From Billgrantia azerbaijanica (GTDB taxonomy: Bacteria > Pseudomonadota > Gammaproteobacteria > Pseudomonadales > Halomonadaceae): a DNA stretch of 64,000 nucleotides. Position 1 is the stretch's first letter. Every line of letters begins with the position of its first letter. A program made the translations under genes and the position numbers. This document shows, one piece after another, positions 9,569-17,344 of the stretch. Under the pieces are notes generated by a model, which saw only the letters and a program-made list of their open reading frames with translations, was not told the DNA's origin and did no database searches. The DNA is taken from NCBI GenBank assembly GCA_004551485.1, contig SBLD01000011.1:1-64000 (forward strand), read 5' to 3'.

Positions 9569-9676
9569 TGTCGCCAGGGGAGCCTTGCCGCCATGGCAGC
9601 GGCAGGGCTGAGAGGGCGCCACTTGGCACCGACCCTGGAACCTGATCCGGTTCATGCCGGCGGAGGAAGTGCGACA
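9569..9676 (+). promoter_or_regulatory. TPP (THI-box) riboswitch
   Basis: The conserved THI-element strings are present in order: GGGAGCC on the 5' side, GGGCTGAGAGGG at about 9606-9617, ACCCTGGAACCTGATCCGG at about 9631-9649, and CATGCCGGCGGAGGAAG. The CTGAGA and ACCTGATC motifs are the pyrimidine- and pyrophosphate-sensing bulges of the TPP aptamer. The closing helix can form from TGTCGC (9569-9574) and GCGACA (9671-9676). The ribosome-binding site GGAGGAAG (about 9662-9669) lies inside the aptamer and the helix reaches the start codon, so TPP binding should block translation directly. Confidence 0.93.
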
Positions 9677-11064
9677 TGCCCTATCTGACGTCTGCCGTGC
9701 TCGGCGCGGCGCTCCTGTGCTTTGCGTTCCTGGGCCTCAAGGCCCGTCGGGCCGATGGCCTGCTCGACGACTACGTCACCGCCCGCAACTCCCAGACGGC
9801 CTCGACCCTGGGGCTCTCCTTCCTGGCTTCCGGCATGGGGGCCTGGATCCTGTTCGCGCCGCCGGAGATCGGCGCCTTCGTGGGGCCGGTGGCGGTGGCC
9901 GGCTACGCCATCGGTTCGGCGCTGCCGTTCATCGTGCTCGGCCATTACGGTCCGGCGATTCGCCGTCACCTGCCGGAGGGGCGCAGCATCGGCGAGTTCG
10001 CCGAGGCCTGTTACGGCGCCGGGGTGCGGCGCTGGGTGTCGCTGGTCTCGATCCTCTACATGGCCTGCTTCCTGGCCGCGGAGCTGACCGCCATCGGCTC
10101 GATCACCGCGCTGCTCTCCGACGTGCCGCCGGCGCTGGTGGTGATCGGCGTGGCGGTGACCACGCTGCTCTACACGGCGATCGGCGGCCTGCGCGCGAGC
10201 CTCGCCACCGATCGCTGGCAGGCGTGGCTGTTGATCGCCCTGCTGCTGGTGGTGGGCGGGGTGGCGCTGGCACGCCTGCCCGAGATGCCGGCCGGAGCCT
10301 CCCTGCCGGCCGCTCCCGCCGGCAGCGCGCTCGCCGTGGCGCTGACGCTGGTGATCGCCGTGACCGCGGCGAACCTCTTCCACCAGGGCTACTGGCAGCG
10401 GGTGTGGGCCGCGCGCGATGATCGCGCCCTGGGCCGCGGCGCCTGGCTGGGGGGCGGTATCACGGTGGTCGTCGTCGGCGTGGTGGGCGGCCTGGGCATG
10501 CTGGCGGCCATGAGCGGCCTGGCGCTCGGCGAGCCGCCGATCCCGTTCTTCGCCCTGCTCGCCGAGGCGCCGGCGTGGCTGGCGCTGCCGGCGCTGGTGC
10601 TCGCCGTCTCCCTGGTGGCCTCCAGCGTGGATACCCTGCAGAACGGCATCGCCTCGCTGGCGGTGGCGGGCTCCGGCCGGCAGGGGCTGTCGATTACTGC
10701 GGCGCGGCTCGTCACGGTGGCGCTGATGGTGCCGGTGGTGGGCGTGGCGCTTCAGGGGCTGTCGGTGCTGCGCCTGTTTTTGATCGCCGACCTGCTGTGC
10801 GCGGCGATCGTGGTGCCGGTGCTGCTGGGGCTGTGGCGCCGGATGAGCCCGCTGGCGGCCGTGGCCGGCGGCGTGGCGGGCCTCGCCGGCGCCGTGCTGC
10901 CCGGCTGGCTGGCGCAGGGCAGCCTGGCGGCCGGCCTGCTGGCGGCGAGCTTCCCCGGCGGGGTGCCGACCCTGCCGCCCTTCCTGGGGGCGCTGGTGGC
11001 GTCCAGCCTGGTGAGCGTGCTGGTCGCCGGGGTGCGCCCTGCGACGCGGGCCGGCACGCCCTGA
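9676..11064 (+). CDS. TPP-riboswitch-controlled sodium:solute symporter, predicted thiamine-precursor transporter
   Basis: A 462-residue polytopic membrane protein with about 12-13 hydrophobic helices and the sodium:solute symporter look: DDYVTARNSQ near the N-terminus, ASGMGAWILF, TAIGGLRASLATDRWQ around transmembrane 5-6, and a central NLFHQGYWQRVWAARDD segment. The family moves small solutes with Na+. The TPP riboswitch directly upstream, overlapping its ribosome-binding site, predicts a substrate linked to thiamine, either thiamine itself or a pyrimidine (HMP) or thiazole precursor. An SSS transporter called ThiV has been predicted in this role by comparative genomics, and this may be the same type. 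No thi biosynthetic gene is adjacent. The transporter class is firm; the substrate is inferred from regulation. Confidence 0.9.
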   Translation: MPYLTSAVLGAALLCFAFLGLKARRADGLLDDYVTARNSQTASTLGLSFLASGMGAWILFAPPEIGAFVGPVAVAGYAIGSALPFIVLGHYGPAIRRHLPEGRSIGEFAEACYGAGVRRWVSLVSILYMACFLAAELTAIGSITALLSDVPPALVVIGVAVTTLLYTAIGGLRASLATDRWQAWLLIALLLVVGGVALARLPEMPAGASLPAAPAGSALAVALTLVIAVTAANLFHQGYWQRVWAARDDRALGRGAWLGGGITVVVVGVVGGLGMLAAMSGLALGEPPIPFFALLAEAPAWLALPALVLAVSLVASSVDTLQNGIASLAVAGSGRQGLSITAARLVTVALMVPVVGVALQGLSVLRLFLIADLLCAAIVVPVLLGLWRRMSPLAAVAGGVAGLAGAVLPGWLAQGSLAAGLLAASFPGGVPTLPPFLGALVASSLVSVLVAGVRPATRAGTP

Positions 11065-11093
11065 GGCGCGCCGGCCGCCGCTGACGGAAGCGC

Positions 11094-11768
11094 TTACTGG
11101 GTGAGCGCGGAGCGCATCATGTCCTCGAAGGTCTGCGCATCCTCGGGCAGCGTGAAGCGCTCCGGCGCGGGACTCTCCGTCGAGAGCGAGGTGAGCCGGA
11201 AGCGGTCGCCGAAGCGCAGCAGGCCCAGTTCGCGCTCGGCCAGGGCGACGGCGATGGCGTCCGGCTCGCCGGTCACGGACTGCTGGTAGGCATCGAAGCC
11301 GGCCGAGAGCTCGCGCACCTGGGGGTTGTCGCTGAGCACCAGCTCGTCGGTATGGGCGTTGCCGGCCTTGTCCACCCAGGCCAGTTGGTAGACGTCGCCC
11401 TCGAGGCCCGCCACGGTCTCCGTCTCCCCGGTGGCCTCGAGGGAAGTGACCTCGCTGGCCTGCTGGTTGGCAATGGCCGGGTCGGCACCGGCGTCGCCGG
11501 CCATGCCTTCCGCCATCGCCTTGAGCTTGGCCATCTCCATGATGACGGTCTGGCCCTGCATCTCGCTGACCATGTAGCCCGTGCCGTCCTTGAGCAGCAG
11601 GAAACCGGCCTGGGCCTGGCCGGGGAAGTCCATGCGCAGGTTGTCGCCGCTCCAGCTCACGTTCAGGGTGGCGTGGTTCTCGGCGGTGCCGCTTTCCATG
11701 GTGGCCTGGCCGTCGGCGAGAGCGGGCAGGGTGGTGGCCATCAGCAGGCCGGCGATGAGAAAACGCAT
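11094..11768 (-). CDS. Exported DUF4412-like protein
   Basis: A 224-residue protein starting MRFLIAGLLMATTLPALADG, a standard Sec signal peptide with likely cleavage after ALA. The ATG at 11768 is chosen because it gives the signal peptide and is preceded by AAGGAACTCG; the frame stays open to 11924 without a signal or ribosome-binding site. The mature part has NHATLNVSWSGDNLRMDFPG and a TGYMVSEMQGQTVIMEM segment, the pattern of small periplasmic proteins of the DUF4412 kind. The function is unknown. It converges on the SSS transporter and lies just downstream of the higBA module on the same strand, with 124 bp between. Confidence 0.75.
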   Translation of the reverse strand: MRFLIAGLLMATTLPALADGQATMESGTAENHATLNVSWSGDNLRMDFPGQAQAGFLLLKDGTGYMVSEMQGQTVIMEMAKLKAMAEGMAGDAGADPAIANQQASEVTSLEATGETETVAGLEGDVYQLAWVDKAGNAHTDELVLSDNPQVRELSAGFDAYQQSVTGEPDAIAVALAERELGLLRFGDRFRLTSLSTESPAPERFTLPEDAQTFEDMMRSALTQ

Positions 11769-11892
11769 ATCGAGTTCCTTGTGGCTTTCCTGGGTTTGAT
11801 GAGCGGCCCCTAGGGTAGCAGTGATCGCCGGGTTTGACTGTCGCCGGAACGTCGGCGCCCGGGTGGTTTGGTCCGAGGGTGAAGGTTGGGGA

Positions 11893-12297
11893 TCAATCGA
11901 GGAAGAGATCGGCGGGCACCCCAAAGCGGTCCGTCAGGGCCTTGATCTGGCGGACGTTCAGGCGTCGCTTGCCACTCAGGATCTCCGAAATCACCGACTG
12001 GGTGCCGACCTCCGGCAGGCTGGACTGGTCGAGGCCGTGCCACGTCATCAGGTGGCGCAGCATCTCGGCGCCTCGCACGTTGGGCATGGGACGCTGGCGC
12101 TCATCGTACGCCTCGAGCAGGTCGCCCATGTGAGCGGCAAGGCTGGCCAGCGGGTGCTCCTCGTCATCACCGATCTGCTCCAGCAGTTCATCCAGTGCCT
12201 CGACGAGGGCGTCATAGTCGCCCTCGGATTCGGGGGCGTTGAGCAAGGGGGCGACGAAGCGCCAGTGGGCAGCGGCTTGTTGAACGAGACTGCTCAT
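11893..12297 (-). CDS. higA: HigA-type antitoxin (XRE family)
   Basis: A 134-residue protein with an acidic N-terminal half (DALVEALDELLEQIGDDEEHPL) and a C-terminal helix-turn-helix: EMLRHLMTWHGLDQSSLPEVG followed by SVISEILSGKRRLNVRQIKALTDRFGV. This layout is that of the longer HigA antitoxins that both neutralise HigB and repress the operon. The ribosome-binding site AAAGGAG precedes the ATG at 12297. It follows higB by 11 bp on the same strand, in the toxin-first order typical of higBA. Confidence 0.88.
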   Translation of the reverse strand: MSSLVQQAAAHWRFVAPLLNAPESEGDYDALVEALDELLEQIGDDEEHPLASLAAHMGDLLEAYDERQRPMPNVRGAEMLRHLMTWHGLDQSSLPEVGTQSVISEILSGKRRLNVRQIKALTDRFGVPADLFLD

Positions 12298-12308
12298 TGC
12301 GACTCCTT

Positions 12309-12587
12309 TCAGCGTCCCTTGTCGTATTCAGTGTGATCGAGCACGTGCTGGATGTAGATTTTCTTGAAGCGATAGTGGACTACGGCAATCAGGCGGATCT
12401 TGTTGCCGCCAATGTCGAACACATGCCGGGAACCCACCTTGTCGGTAGCCGGGAACAGGGCCTTCATCTCGGCGAAGCTGCCAGGCTCGCTTGATTTCAT
12501 CAGACGGTACCAGGCATCCAGCGCAGAGGCTGCCTGGGGCCATCTCTCCTTGGCTTCCCAGATCCGTTTCTGTGTGATGATATGCAC
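12309..12587 (-). CDS. higB: HigB-type toxin (RelE superfamily mRNA interferase)
   Basis: A 92-residue protein with the HigB pattern: WPQAASALDAWYRLMKSSE, FDIGGNKIRLIAVVHYRFKKIYI and the C-terminal VLDHTEYDK. These toxins cleave mRNA on the ribosome. The start is a GTG at 12587 preceded by AAGGATCGTT; no in-frame ATG gives the full N-terminus MHIITQKRIWEAK. It is co-transcribed with higA, and a 15-bp palindrome sits just upstream of the start. It looks intact. Base composition is lower in GC than neighbouring ilvD. Confidence 0.9.
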   Translation of the reverse strand: MHIITQKRIWEAKERWPQAASALDAWYRLMKSSEPGSFAEMKALFPATDKVGSRHVFDIGGNKIRLIAVVHYRFKKIYIQHVLDHTEYDKGR

Positions 12588-12599
12588 AACGATCCTTGT

Positions 12600-12614
12600 A
12601 TCGCAATCTGCGAT
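12600..12614. promoter_or_regulatory. Candidate HigA operator
   Basis: A perfect palindrome, ATCGCA-ATC-TGCGAT, lies 13 bp upstream of the higB start. Type II antitoxins usually bind such a dyad in their own promoter. The role is inferred from symmetry and position. Confidence 0.5.
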
Positions 12615-12732
12615 GGAGTCTGGCGCGCTTCGGCGTTCGGCACAAATGCCATGCGGCTTCGAGCATGGACAGCTCTCCTTTGGCCGGCCACCCTCTGTAG
12701 ATCACCCCTGATCGACCCGAGGAGGCCATGCC

Positions 12733-14421
12733 ATGAGCGATACGCCGCAGGATCCCCGCCGCCGCCACTCCACCCCGGTGGTGGATGGCCCCGGCAAGGC
12801 GGCCAGCCGCGCCATGCTGCGCGCGGTGGGCTTCACCGACAGTGACTTCACCAAGCCCCAGGTGGGCATCGCCTCGACCTGGAGCATGGTCACGCCCTGC
12901 AACAGCCACATCGGCGAACTCGCCGAGCAGGCCCGCGAGGGCGCCGACGCCGCCGGCGGCAAGGGCGTGGTGTTCAACACCATCACCATCTCCGACGGCA
13001 TCGCCAACGGCACCGAGGGCATGAAGTACTCGCTGGTGTCGCGCGAGGTGATCGCCGACTCCATCGAGACGGTGGCCGGTTGCGAGGGCTTCGACGGCCT
13101 GGTGGCGATCGGCGGCTGCGACAAGAACATGCCGGGCTGCCTGATGGGCCTGGCGCGCCTCGACCGCCCGAGCGTCTTCGTCTATGGCGGCACCATCCTC
13201 CCCGGCAAGGGGCATACCGACATCGTCTCGGTGTTCGAGGCCATGGGTGCCCACTCGCGCGGCGATCTCGACCTCATCGAGCTCAAGCAGATCGAGGAGA
13301 CGGCGATTCCCGGTCCCGGCTCCTGCGGCGGCATGTACACCGCCAATACCATGGCCTCGGCCATCGAGGCGCTGGGCATGAGCCTGCCCGGCAGTTCGGC
13401 GCAGAACGCGGTGTCACAGGAGAAGCGCGACGACTGTCGCCGGGCCGGCGAGGCGGTACTGACGCTGCTGGAGCGCGACATCAAGCCCTCGGACATCATG
13501 ACCCGCGAGGCCTTCGAGAACGCCATCACCGTGGTGATTGCCCTGGGCGGCTCCACCAACGCGGTGCTGCACCTGATCGCCATGGCCCGCAGCGTCGGTG
13601 TGCCGCTTGCGCTTGCCGACTTCACCGCCATCGGCAAGCGCGTGCCGGTGCTCGCCGACCTGCGCCCCAGCGGCCACTACATGATGAGCGAGCTGGTCGA
13701 GATCGGCGGCATCCAGCCGCTGATGAAGACGCTGCTCGACGCGGGCTTGCTGCACGGCGACTGCCTGACGGTGACCGGCCAGACGCTCGCCGAGAACCTC
13801 GCCGAGGTGACCCCCTATCCCGAGGGCCAGGCGATCATCGCCCCGCTCGAGGCGCCTCTGAAGGCCGAGAGCCACCTGCGCATCCTCTACGGCAACCTGG
13901 CCCCGGAAGGGGCGGTGGCCAAGATCACCGGCAAGGAGGGCACGCGCTTTTCCGGCACGGCGCGGGTCTTTGGTTCCGAGGAGGAGGCACAGGCGCGCAT
14001 CAACGACGGCAGCGTGGTCGCCGGCGACGTGGTCGTGATCCGCTACGAGGGCCCCAAGGGCGGGCCGGGCATGCGCGAGATGCTCACCCCCACCTCGGCG
14101 ATCATGGGGCGTGGGCTGGGCAGCGAGGTGGCGCTGATCACCGACGGGCGCTTCTCCGGCGGCAGCCACGGTTTCGTGGTCGGCCACGTCACGCCCGAGG
14201 CCTTCGACGGCGGGCCGCTGGCACTGGTGGAGGATGGCGACACCATCACCATCGATGCCGAGGCCGATACCCTCGACGTCGCGGTGGATGAGACGGAACT
14301 CGAACGCCGCCGCGCCGCCTGGCAGAAGCCCCAGCCGCGCTACACCCGCGGCGTACTGGCCAAGTACGCCCGGCTGGTCAGCTCCGCCAGTACCGGGGCG
14401 GTGACGGATCATGCCGAATAG
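12733..14421 (+). CDS. ilvD: Dihydroxy-acid dehydratase
   Basis: A 562-residue enzyme of the IlvD/Edd family that dehydrates 2,3-dihydroxy-isovalerate and 2,3-dihydroxy-3-methylvalerate in valine, isoleucine and leucine synthesis. The iron-sulfur and Mg2+ ligands are visible: CNSH near residue 56, [10 protein letters not shown] near residues 125-134 and [13 protein letters not shown] near 195. The C-terminal [14 protein letters not shown] segment is typical. The length fits the shorter bacterial IlvD class. The start ATG at 12733 follows GAGGAGGCC; a second ATG begins 6 bp earlier in another frame. It stands alone between two toxin-antitoxin modules. Confidence 0.95.
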   Translation: MSDTPQDPRRRHSTPVVDGPGKAASRAMLRAVGFTDSDFTKPQVGIASTWSMVTPCNSHIGELAEQAREGADAAGGKGVVFNTITISDGIANGTEGMKYSLVSREVIADSIETVAGCEGFDGLVAIGGCDKNMPGCLMGLARLDRPSVFVYGGTILPGKGHTDIVSVFEAMGAHSRGDLDLIELKQIEETAIPGPGSCGGMYTANTMASAIEALGMSLPGSSAQNAVSQEKRDDCRRAGEAVLTLLERDIKPSDIMTREAFENAITVVIALGGSTNAVLHLIAMARSVGVPLALADFTAIGKRVPVLADLRPSGHYMMSELVEIGGIQPLMKTLLDAGLLHGDCLTVTGQTLAENLAEVTPYPEGQAIIAPLEAPLKAESHLRILYGNLAPEGAVAKITGKEGTRFSGTARVFGSEEEAQARINDGSVVAGDVVVIRYEGPKGGPGMREMLTPTSAIMGRGLGSEVALITDGRFSGGSHGFVVGHVTPEAFDGGPLALVEDGDTITIDAEADTLDVAVDETELERRRAAWQKPQPRYTRGVLAKYARLVSSASTGAVTDHAE

Positions 14422-14459
14422 CGAGTGCCCCCGGTGTTGGTGAACTTTGTCGTTGCCGT

Positions 14460-14477
14460 GTTATCTTATTTGATAAC
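14460..14477. promoter_or_regulatory. Candidate operator of the RelE/XRE toxin-antitoxin pair
   Basis: A perfect inverted repeat, GTTATC-N6-GATAAC, lies 24 bp upstream of the toxin start in an AT-rich stretch that also likely holds the promoter. The antitoxin at 14822 has a helix-turn-helix and is the natural candidate to bind it. Confidence 0.55.
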
Positions 14478-14501
14478 TTTCCCATGCCAAGGATGGCCCG
14501 G

Positions 14502-14825
14502 ATGGATTGGCAGATCGACTTCTATGCCGGTGTGGAGGAGGAGATCCTCGCCATGCCTCCCAAGATACAGGCCAGGATGCTGAGACTGCTCGAGCTCGTG
14601 GAGCAGCATGGCGCCAATCTCGGGCCGCCGCATACGGAATCCATGGGAGACGGATTGTTCGAGATCAGAGCCAAGGCAAAGGAGGGCTTTGGGCGCTCTC
14701 TGTTCTGTTATATGGAGGGGCGTCGCATCGTGATCCTGTATGCCTTTGTGAAGAAAAGTCAGAAGACGCCGCGCAAGGCGATTGAACTTGCCCGTGTACG
14801 GCAGCGAGAGGTGCAGCAGAGATGA
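14502..14825 (+). CDS. RelE/HigB-like toxin of the phage Gp49 family
   Basis: About 107 residues beginning MDWQIDFYAGVEEEI. It has the Gp49-like pattern: MLRLLELVEQHGANL, then HTESMGDGLFEIRAK, then GFGRSLFCYMEGRRIVILYAF and KKSQKTPRKAIELA near the end, which is the RelE-superfamily core with a basic C-terminal motif. Three in-frame ATGs exist (14484, 14493, 14502); the third is preferred because AAGGA lies 8 bp before it. The toxin stop overlaps the antitoxin start (ATGA), so the two are translationally coupled. It is expected to be an mRNA interferase. Confidence 0.85.
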   Translation: MDWQIDFYAGVEEEILAMPPKIQARMLRLLELVEQHGANLGPPHTESMGDGLFEIRAKAKEGFGRSLFCYMEGRRIVILYAFVKKSQKTPRKAIELARVRQREVQQR

Positions 14826-15115
14826 GTCTGAAAGCACTGAAAGAGAAGGCGCTCCAGAACCCGGCGGTCAAGGCCGAGTATGACCGGCTTGCACCGGAGT
14901 TCGAGCTGGCCACTACCCTGATCAGCATGCGTCGGCAGGCAGGATTGACCCAGGAGGAACTGGCGCGGCGCATGCATACCCAGAAAGGAAATATCAGCCG
15001 CCTGGAGCGTGGTGACAGCAATCCTGGCTGGAAGACAATCCAGCGATACGCGCGGGCCTGTGGATTCGATCTCTCGATGCAGTTCCATCGTCATGAGGAG
15101 CATGCCGCCAGCTGA
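14822..15115 (+). CDS. XRE-family antitoxin
   Basis: A 97-residue protein with a central helix-turn-helix: LISMRRQAGLTQEELARRM followed by KGNISRLERGDSNPGWKTI. The N-terminus (LKALKEKALQNPAVKAEYD) is the usual partner-binding helix region of antitoxins paired with Gp49-type toxins. The start overlaps the toxin stop by 4 bp. It probably neutralises the toxin and represses the pair through the dyad at 14460-14477. It looks complete. Confidence 0.87.
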   Translation: MSLKALKEKALQNPAVKAEYDRLAPEFELATTLISMRRQAGLTQEELARRMHTQKGNISRLERGDSNPGWKTIQRYARACGFDLSMQFHRHEEHAAS

Positions 15116-15133
15116 TCCGGAAAGCTGGTCATG

Positions 15134-15169
15134 CAAACGCCCCTGCCGGTTTGCCGACAGGGGCGTTTG
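15134..15169. terminator. Bidirectional hairpin between antitoxin and ABC permease genes
   Basis: A 12-bp perfect stem, CAAACGCCCCTG (15134-15145) with CAGGGGCGTTTG (15158-15169), has an inner CCGG/CCG mini-stem. It lies between two convergent genes. No long T run follows on either side, so efficiency is uncertain. Confidence 0.7.
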
Positions 15170-15188
15170 TCTCTCGGGGGGGTAAGCT

Positions 15189-16685
15189 TCACGGCTCGCT
15201 GTGGACGGTGTGCCGCAGGCGCAGGCGGGCGCGCAAGCGTCGGGCGAGGATGTCGACGCCGATGTTGAGCGCGGCGGTGATCAGGATCAGCACCAGGGCG
15301 CGGTCGAAGCGGATCTCCTGGATGGCGCTGTCGACGTAGAAGCCCAGGGTGGCGATGCCGAGAATGCCGAGGATGGCGGTCTCGCGCATGATGATCTCCC
15401 AGCGGTAGAACAGCAGCGCCAGGAAGGGGCCGTAGACGCGCGGTGCAATCTCGTAGGCGTAGCGGTCGAGGCCGCGGGGGGCGTCCTGGCGCAGCGTGAG
15501 CTGGTTGCTGCGCTGGCCGACCAGGTGGGCGATGATGCCGCCGTTGTGCAGCGCCAGTGCCACCACCGCCGGCAGCATCGAGGGGCCCCAGAGCTGCAGC
15601 AGGATGAAGGCCAGCAGGTACTCGGGGGTCGAGCGCATCACCACCAGCACCACGTGGCCCAGGGTGCCGCGCACCCGCCCGGTGAAGTGGCGCCCCGTGA
15701 AATGGTGAGAGACGAGCGGGAACAGCGCCATGGCCAGCGCGCCGGTGATCACCAGGGCGACCTGGGTCAGCAGCAGGGTGTGCCAGATGCCGGGCAGCGC
15801 CTGGGTGGTCAGCAGCTCCCACAGCCAGGTGCCGAGGCCGGTGAGCCCCTCGCCCTGGCGCAGCGGGGCGGGCACGATGTCCTGGGTGAAGAAGCGCGAC
15901 ACGTTGCTCCACATGATCGGCAGGCCGCTGCCGAGCAGGAATGGCGCGGCGAGCAGATAGAAGGGCAGCAGGCGTGGCCGTACCCATAGCCGGAGGGTGG
16001 CGATCAACACATAGAACAGGATCAGCAGCGCGCCCACCGAGCCGTACGCCCCTTGAGCAAAGGCGGACTCCAGGTAGTAACCCAATGTCGGCATGCCGAC
16101 GAAGCCCAGCACCGCACTGGAACGCAGGCCGCACTCCAGGCGGTAGGCGGTGTAGCTGACCAGATGGGGCCAGGCCTGGCTGAGCCGCGTGAAGGCCAGT
16201 CCCGAGATGCGCCCACTGTCCGGAGGCAGCACCCGCGCGGGCTGCGGGTCGGTTTCGTCGAAAATCTCGGCATAGACCTTGGCGAAGATGCCGGCATAGG
16301 GGATGGCGATGGCCAGCACGCCCGTCAGCGGGTGCAAACCGAAGAATTGCAGAAAGATCAGCGCCCAGAACAGTTCGTGAATGGCTCTCACGAAGGCGCA
16401 GCCGGTACGTACCCAGGCACTGTGAAAGGCCAGTGCCAGCGGCAGGCCCACCAGGGCCCCCAATCCCACGCCGACGAAGGCGAAGGCGAGGGTTCGCAGC
16501 AGGGCTTGCCCCAGGAAGTCCACGGCCAGGAAGTCGGGCATTACCAGGCCCAGCATCAACCGCCCCACTTCCTGCCAGGGGTCTTGGGTGCTGATCTGGA
16601 AGTCGGCGAACAGGGCGCACACCGCGGCCAGGGCGATGAAGCCCAGGCTGGTGCGAACCGTTGCGGAGTGCCACATGGAAACCAT
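15189..16685 (-). CDS. ABC transporter permease, tandem PhnE-like, predicted selenium oxyanion importer
   Basis: A 498-residue membrane protein made of two PhnE-type permease modules in one chain, roughly residues 15-240 and 280-490. Each has several hydrophobic helices and an EAA-like cytoplasmic loop (for example ETAILGILGIATLGFYV in the second). The start at 16685 is 5 bp past the ATPase stop; an ATG at 16676 is an alternative, and neither has a strong ribosome-binding site. The frame continues upstream into the ATPase gene, but those residues are not permease-like. It is the last gene of a senA/SBP/ATPase/permease run. PhnCDE-like importers next to selD have been annotated as putative selenate transporters; here the selenium neighbours point the same way. 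Phosphonate, phosphite or another oxyanion cannot be excluded. Confidence 0.82.
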   Translation of the reverse strand: MVSMWHSATVRTSLGFIALAAVCALFADFQISTQDPWQEVGRLMLGLVMPDFLAVDFLGQALLRTLAFAFVGVGLGALVGLPLALAFHSAWVRTGCAFVRAIHELFWALIFLQFFGLHPLTGVLAIAIPYAGIFAKVYAEIFDETDPQPARVLPPDSGRISGLAFTRLSQAWPHLVSYTAYRLECGLRSSAVLGFVGMPTLGYYLESAFAQGAYGSVGALLILFYVLIATLRLWVRPRLLPFYLLAAPFLLGSGLPIMWSNVSRFFTQDIVPAPLRQGEGLTGLGTWLWELLTTQALPGIWHTLLLTQVALVITGALAMALFPLVSHHFTGRHFTGRVRGTLGHVVLVVMRSTPEYLLAFILLQLWGPSMLPAVVALALHNGGIIAHLVGQRSNQLTLRQDAPRGLDRYAYEIAPRVYGPFLALLFYRWEIIMRETAILGILGIATLGFYVDSAIQEIRFDRALVLILITAALNIGVDILARRLRARLRLRHTVHSEP

Positions 16686-16690
16686 GGTGG

Positions 16691-17344
16691 TCAATACAGT
16701 GGCAGCAGGTCTTGGGCATTGAGCCGGTGGCTGGGCTCGTCCAGGGCGATGCAACCGTCGGCGATGCCGACCACGCGGTCGGTGAAGCGCAACGCCAGCT
16801 CGACATCGTGCATGGCCAGCACGGCGGTGGGGTAGGCGGTGGTCAGCGCCGCCATGAGCTGTTCGGCAAGCGGGCCGTCGAGCGCCGAGACCGGCTCGTC
16901 GGCCAGCAGCAGGTCGCCGCCCTGATGGATGGCCCGGGCCGCGGCGACCCGCTGGCGCTCTCCGCCGGACAGCTCACCGACCGCCGTCCAGCACTTGTCG
17001 GCGATATCCAGGCGCTCCAGTAGCAGCTTGATGGTCTGGACGTCGCGCCCGAAGGGACGCACCAGCGTCATCAGGTTGTACCAGCCACGGTGACGGAAAA
17101 GCCCGCCCATGTAGACGTTATGGAAGACCGAAAGGGTGGGTACCAGGCCCAGCTCCTGGGGCATCAGTGCGGGGTGCCGGTCGCGCCAGCGATCGAACAT
17201 CACCGACAGCAGCGTCGACTTGCCGGCACCGCTCTTGCCTACCAGCGCGACATGCTCGCCGGGAGCCAGCGTCAGGCTGAGTGGACCGAGGACGCGGATG
17301 GTGCCGTATTCGGCGACGGCATCGCGCAGGGCCAGGGCGTTCAT
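16691..17344 (-). CDS. ABC transporter ATP-binding protein, predicted selenium oxyanion importer
   Basis: A 217-residue ATPase with Walker A GKSGAGKS, signature ELSGGERQRVA, Walker B LLLADEP and the H-loop (LAMHDVEL). The overall pattern is PhnC-like. Its ATG overlaps the binding-protein stop by 4 bp (ATGA), and the permease starts 5 bp after its stop, so the three genes form a tight transporter operon. The longer open frame upstream (to 18454) is a shadow of the binding-protein gene. It would energise import across the inner membrane. The substrate is inferred from the selenium genes directly upstream. Confidence 0.88.
   Translation of the reverse strand: MNALALRDAVAEYGTIRVLGPLSLTLAPGEHVALVGKSGAGKSTLLSVMFDRWRDRHPALMPQELGLVPTLSVFHNVYMGGLFRHRGWYNLMTLVRPFGRDVQTIKLLLERLDIADKCWTAVGELSGGERQRVAAARAIHQGGDLLLADEPVSALDGPLAEQLMAALTTAYPTAVLAMHDVELALRFTDRVVGIADGCIALDEPSHRLNAQDLLPLY

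Noticed and set aside
8793-9611. Long plus-strand reading frame over the unknown gene and riboswitch
   Set aside because: It is low in hydrophobic structure, runs into the TPP aptamer, and is the antisense of a better frame with sensible composition.
15091-16806. 571-residue minus-strand frame over the permease
   Set aside because: Composition is Arg/Pro/Ala-rich with no domain. It is the out-of-frame shadow of the permease gene.
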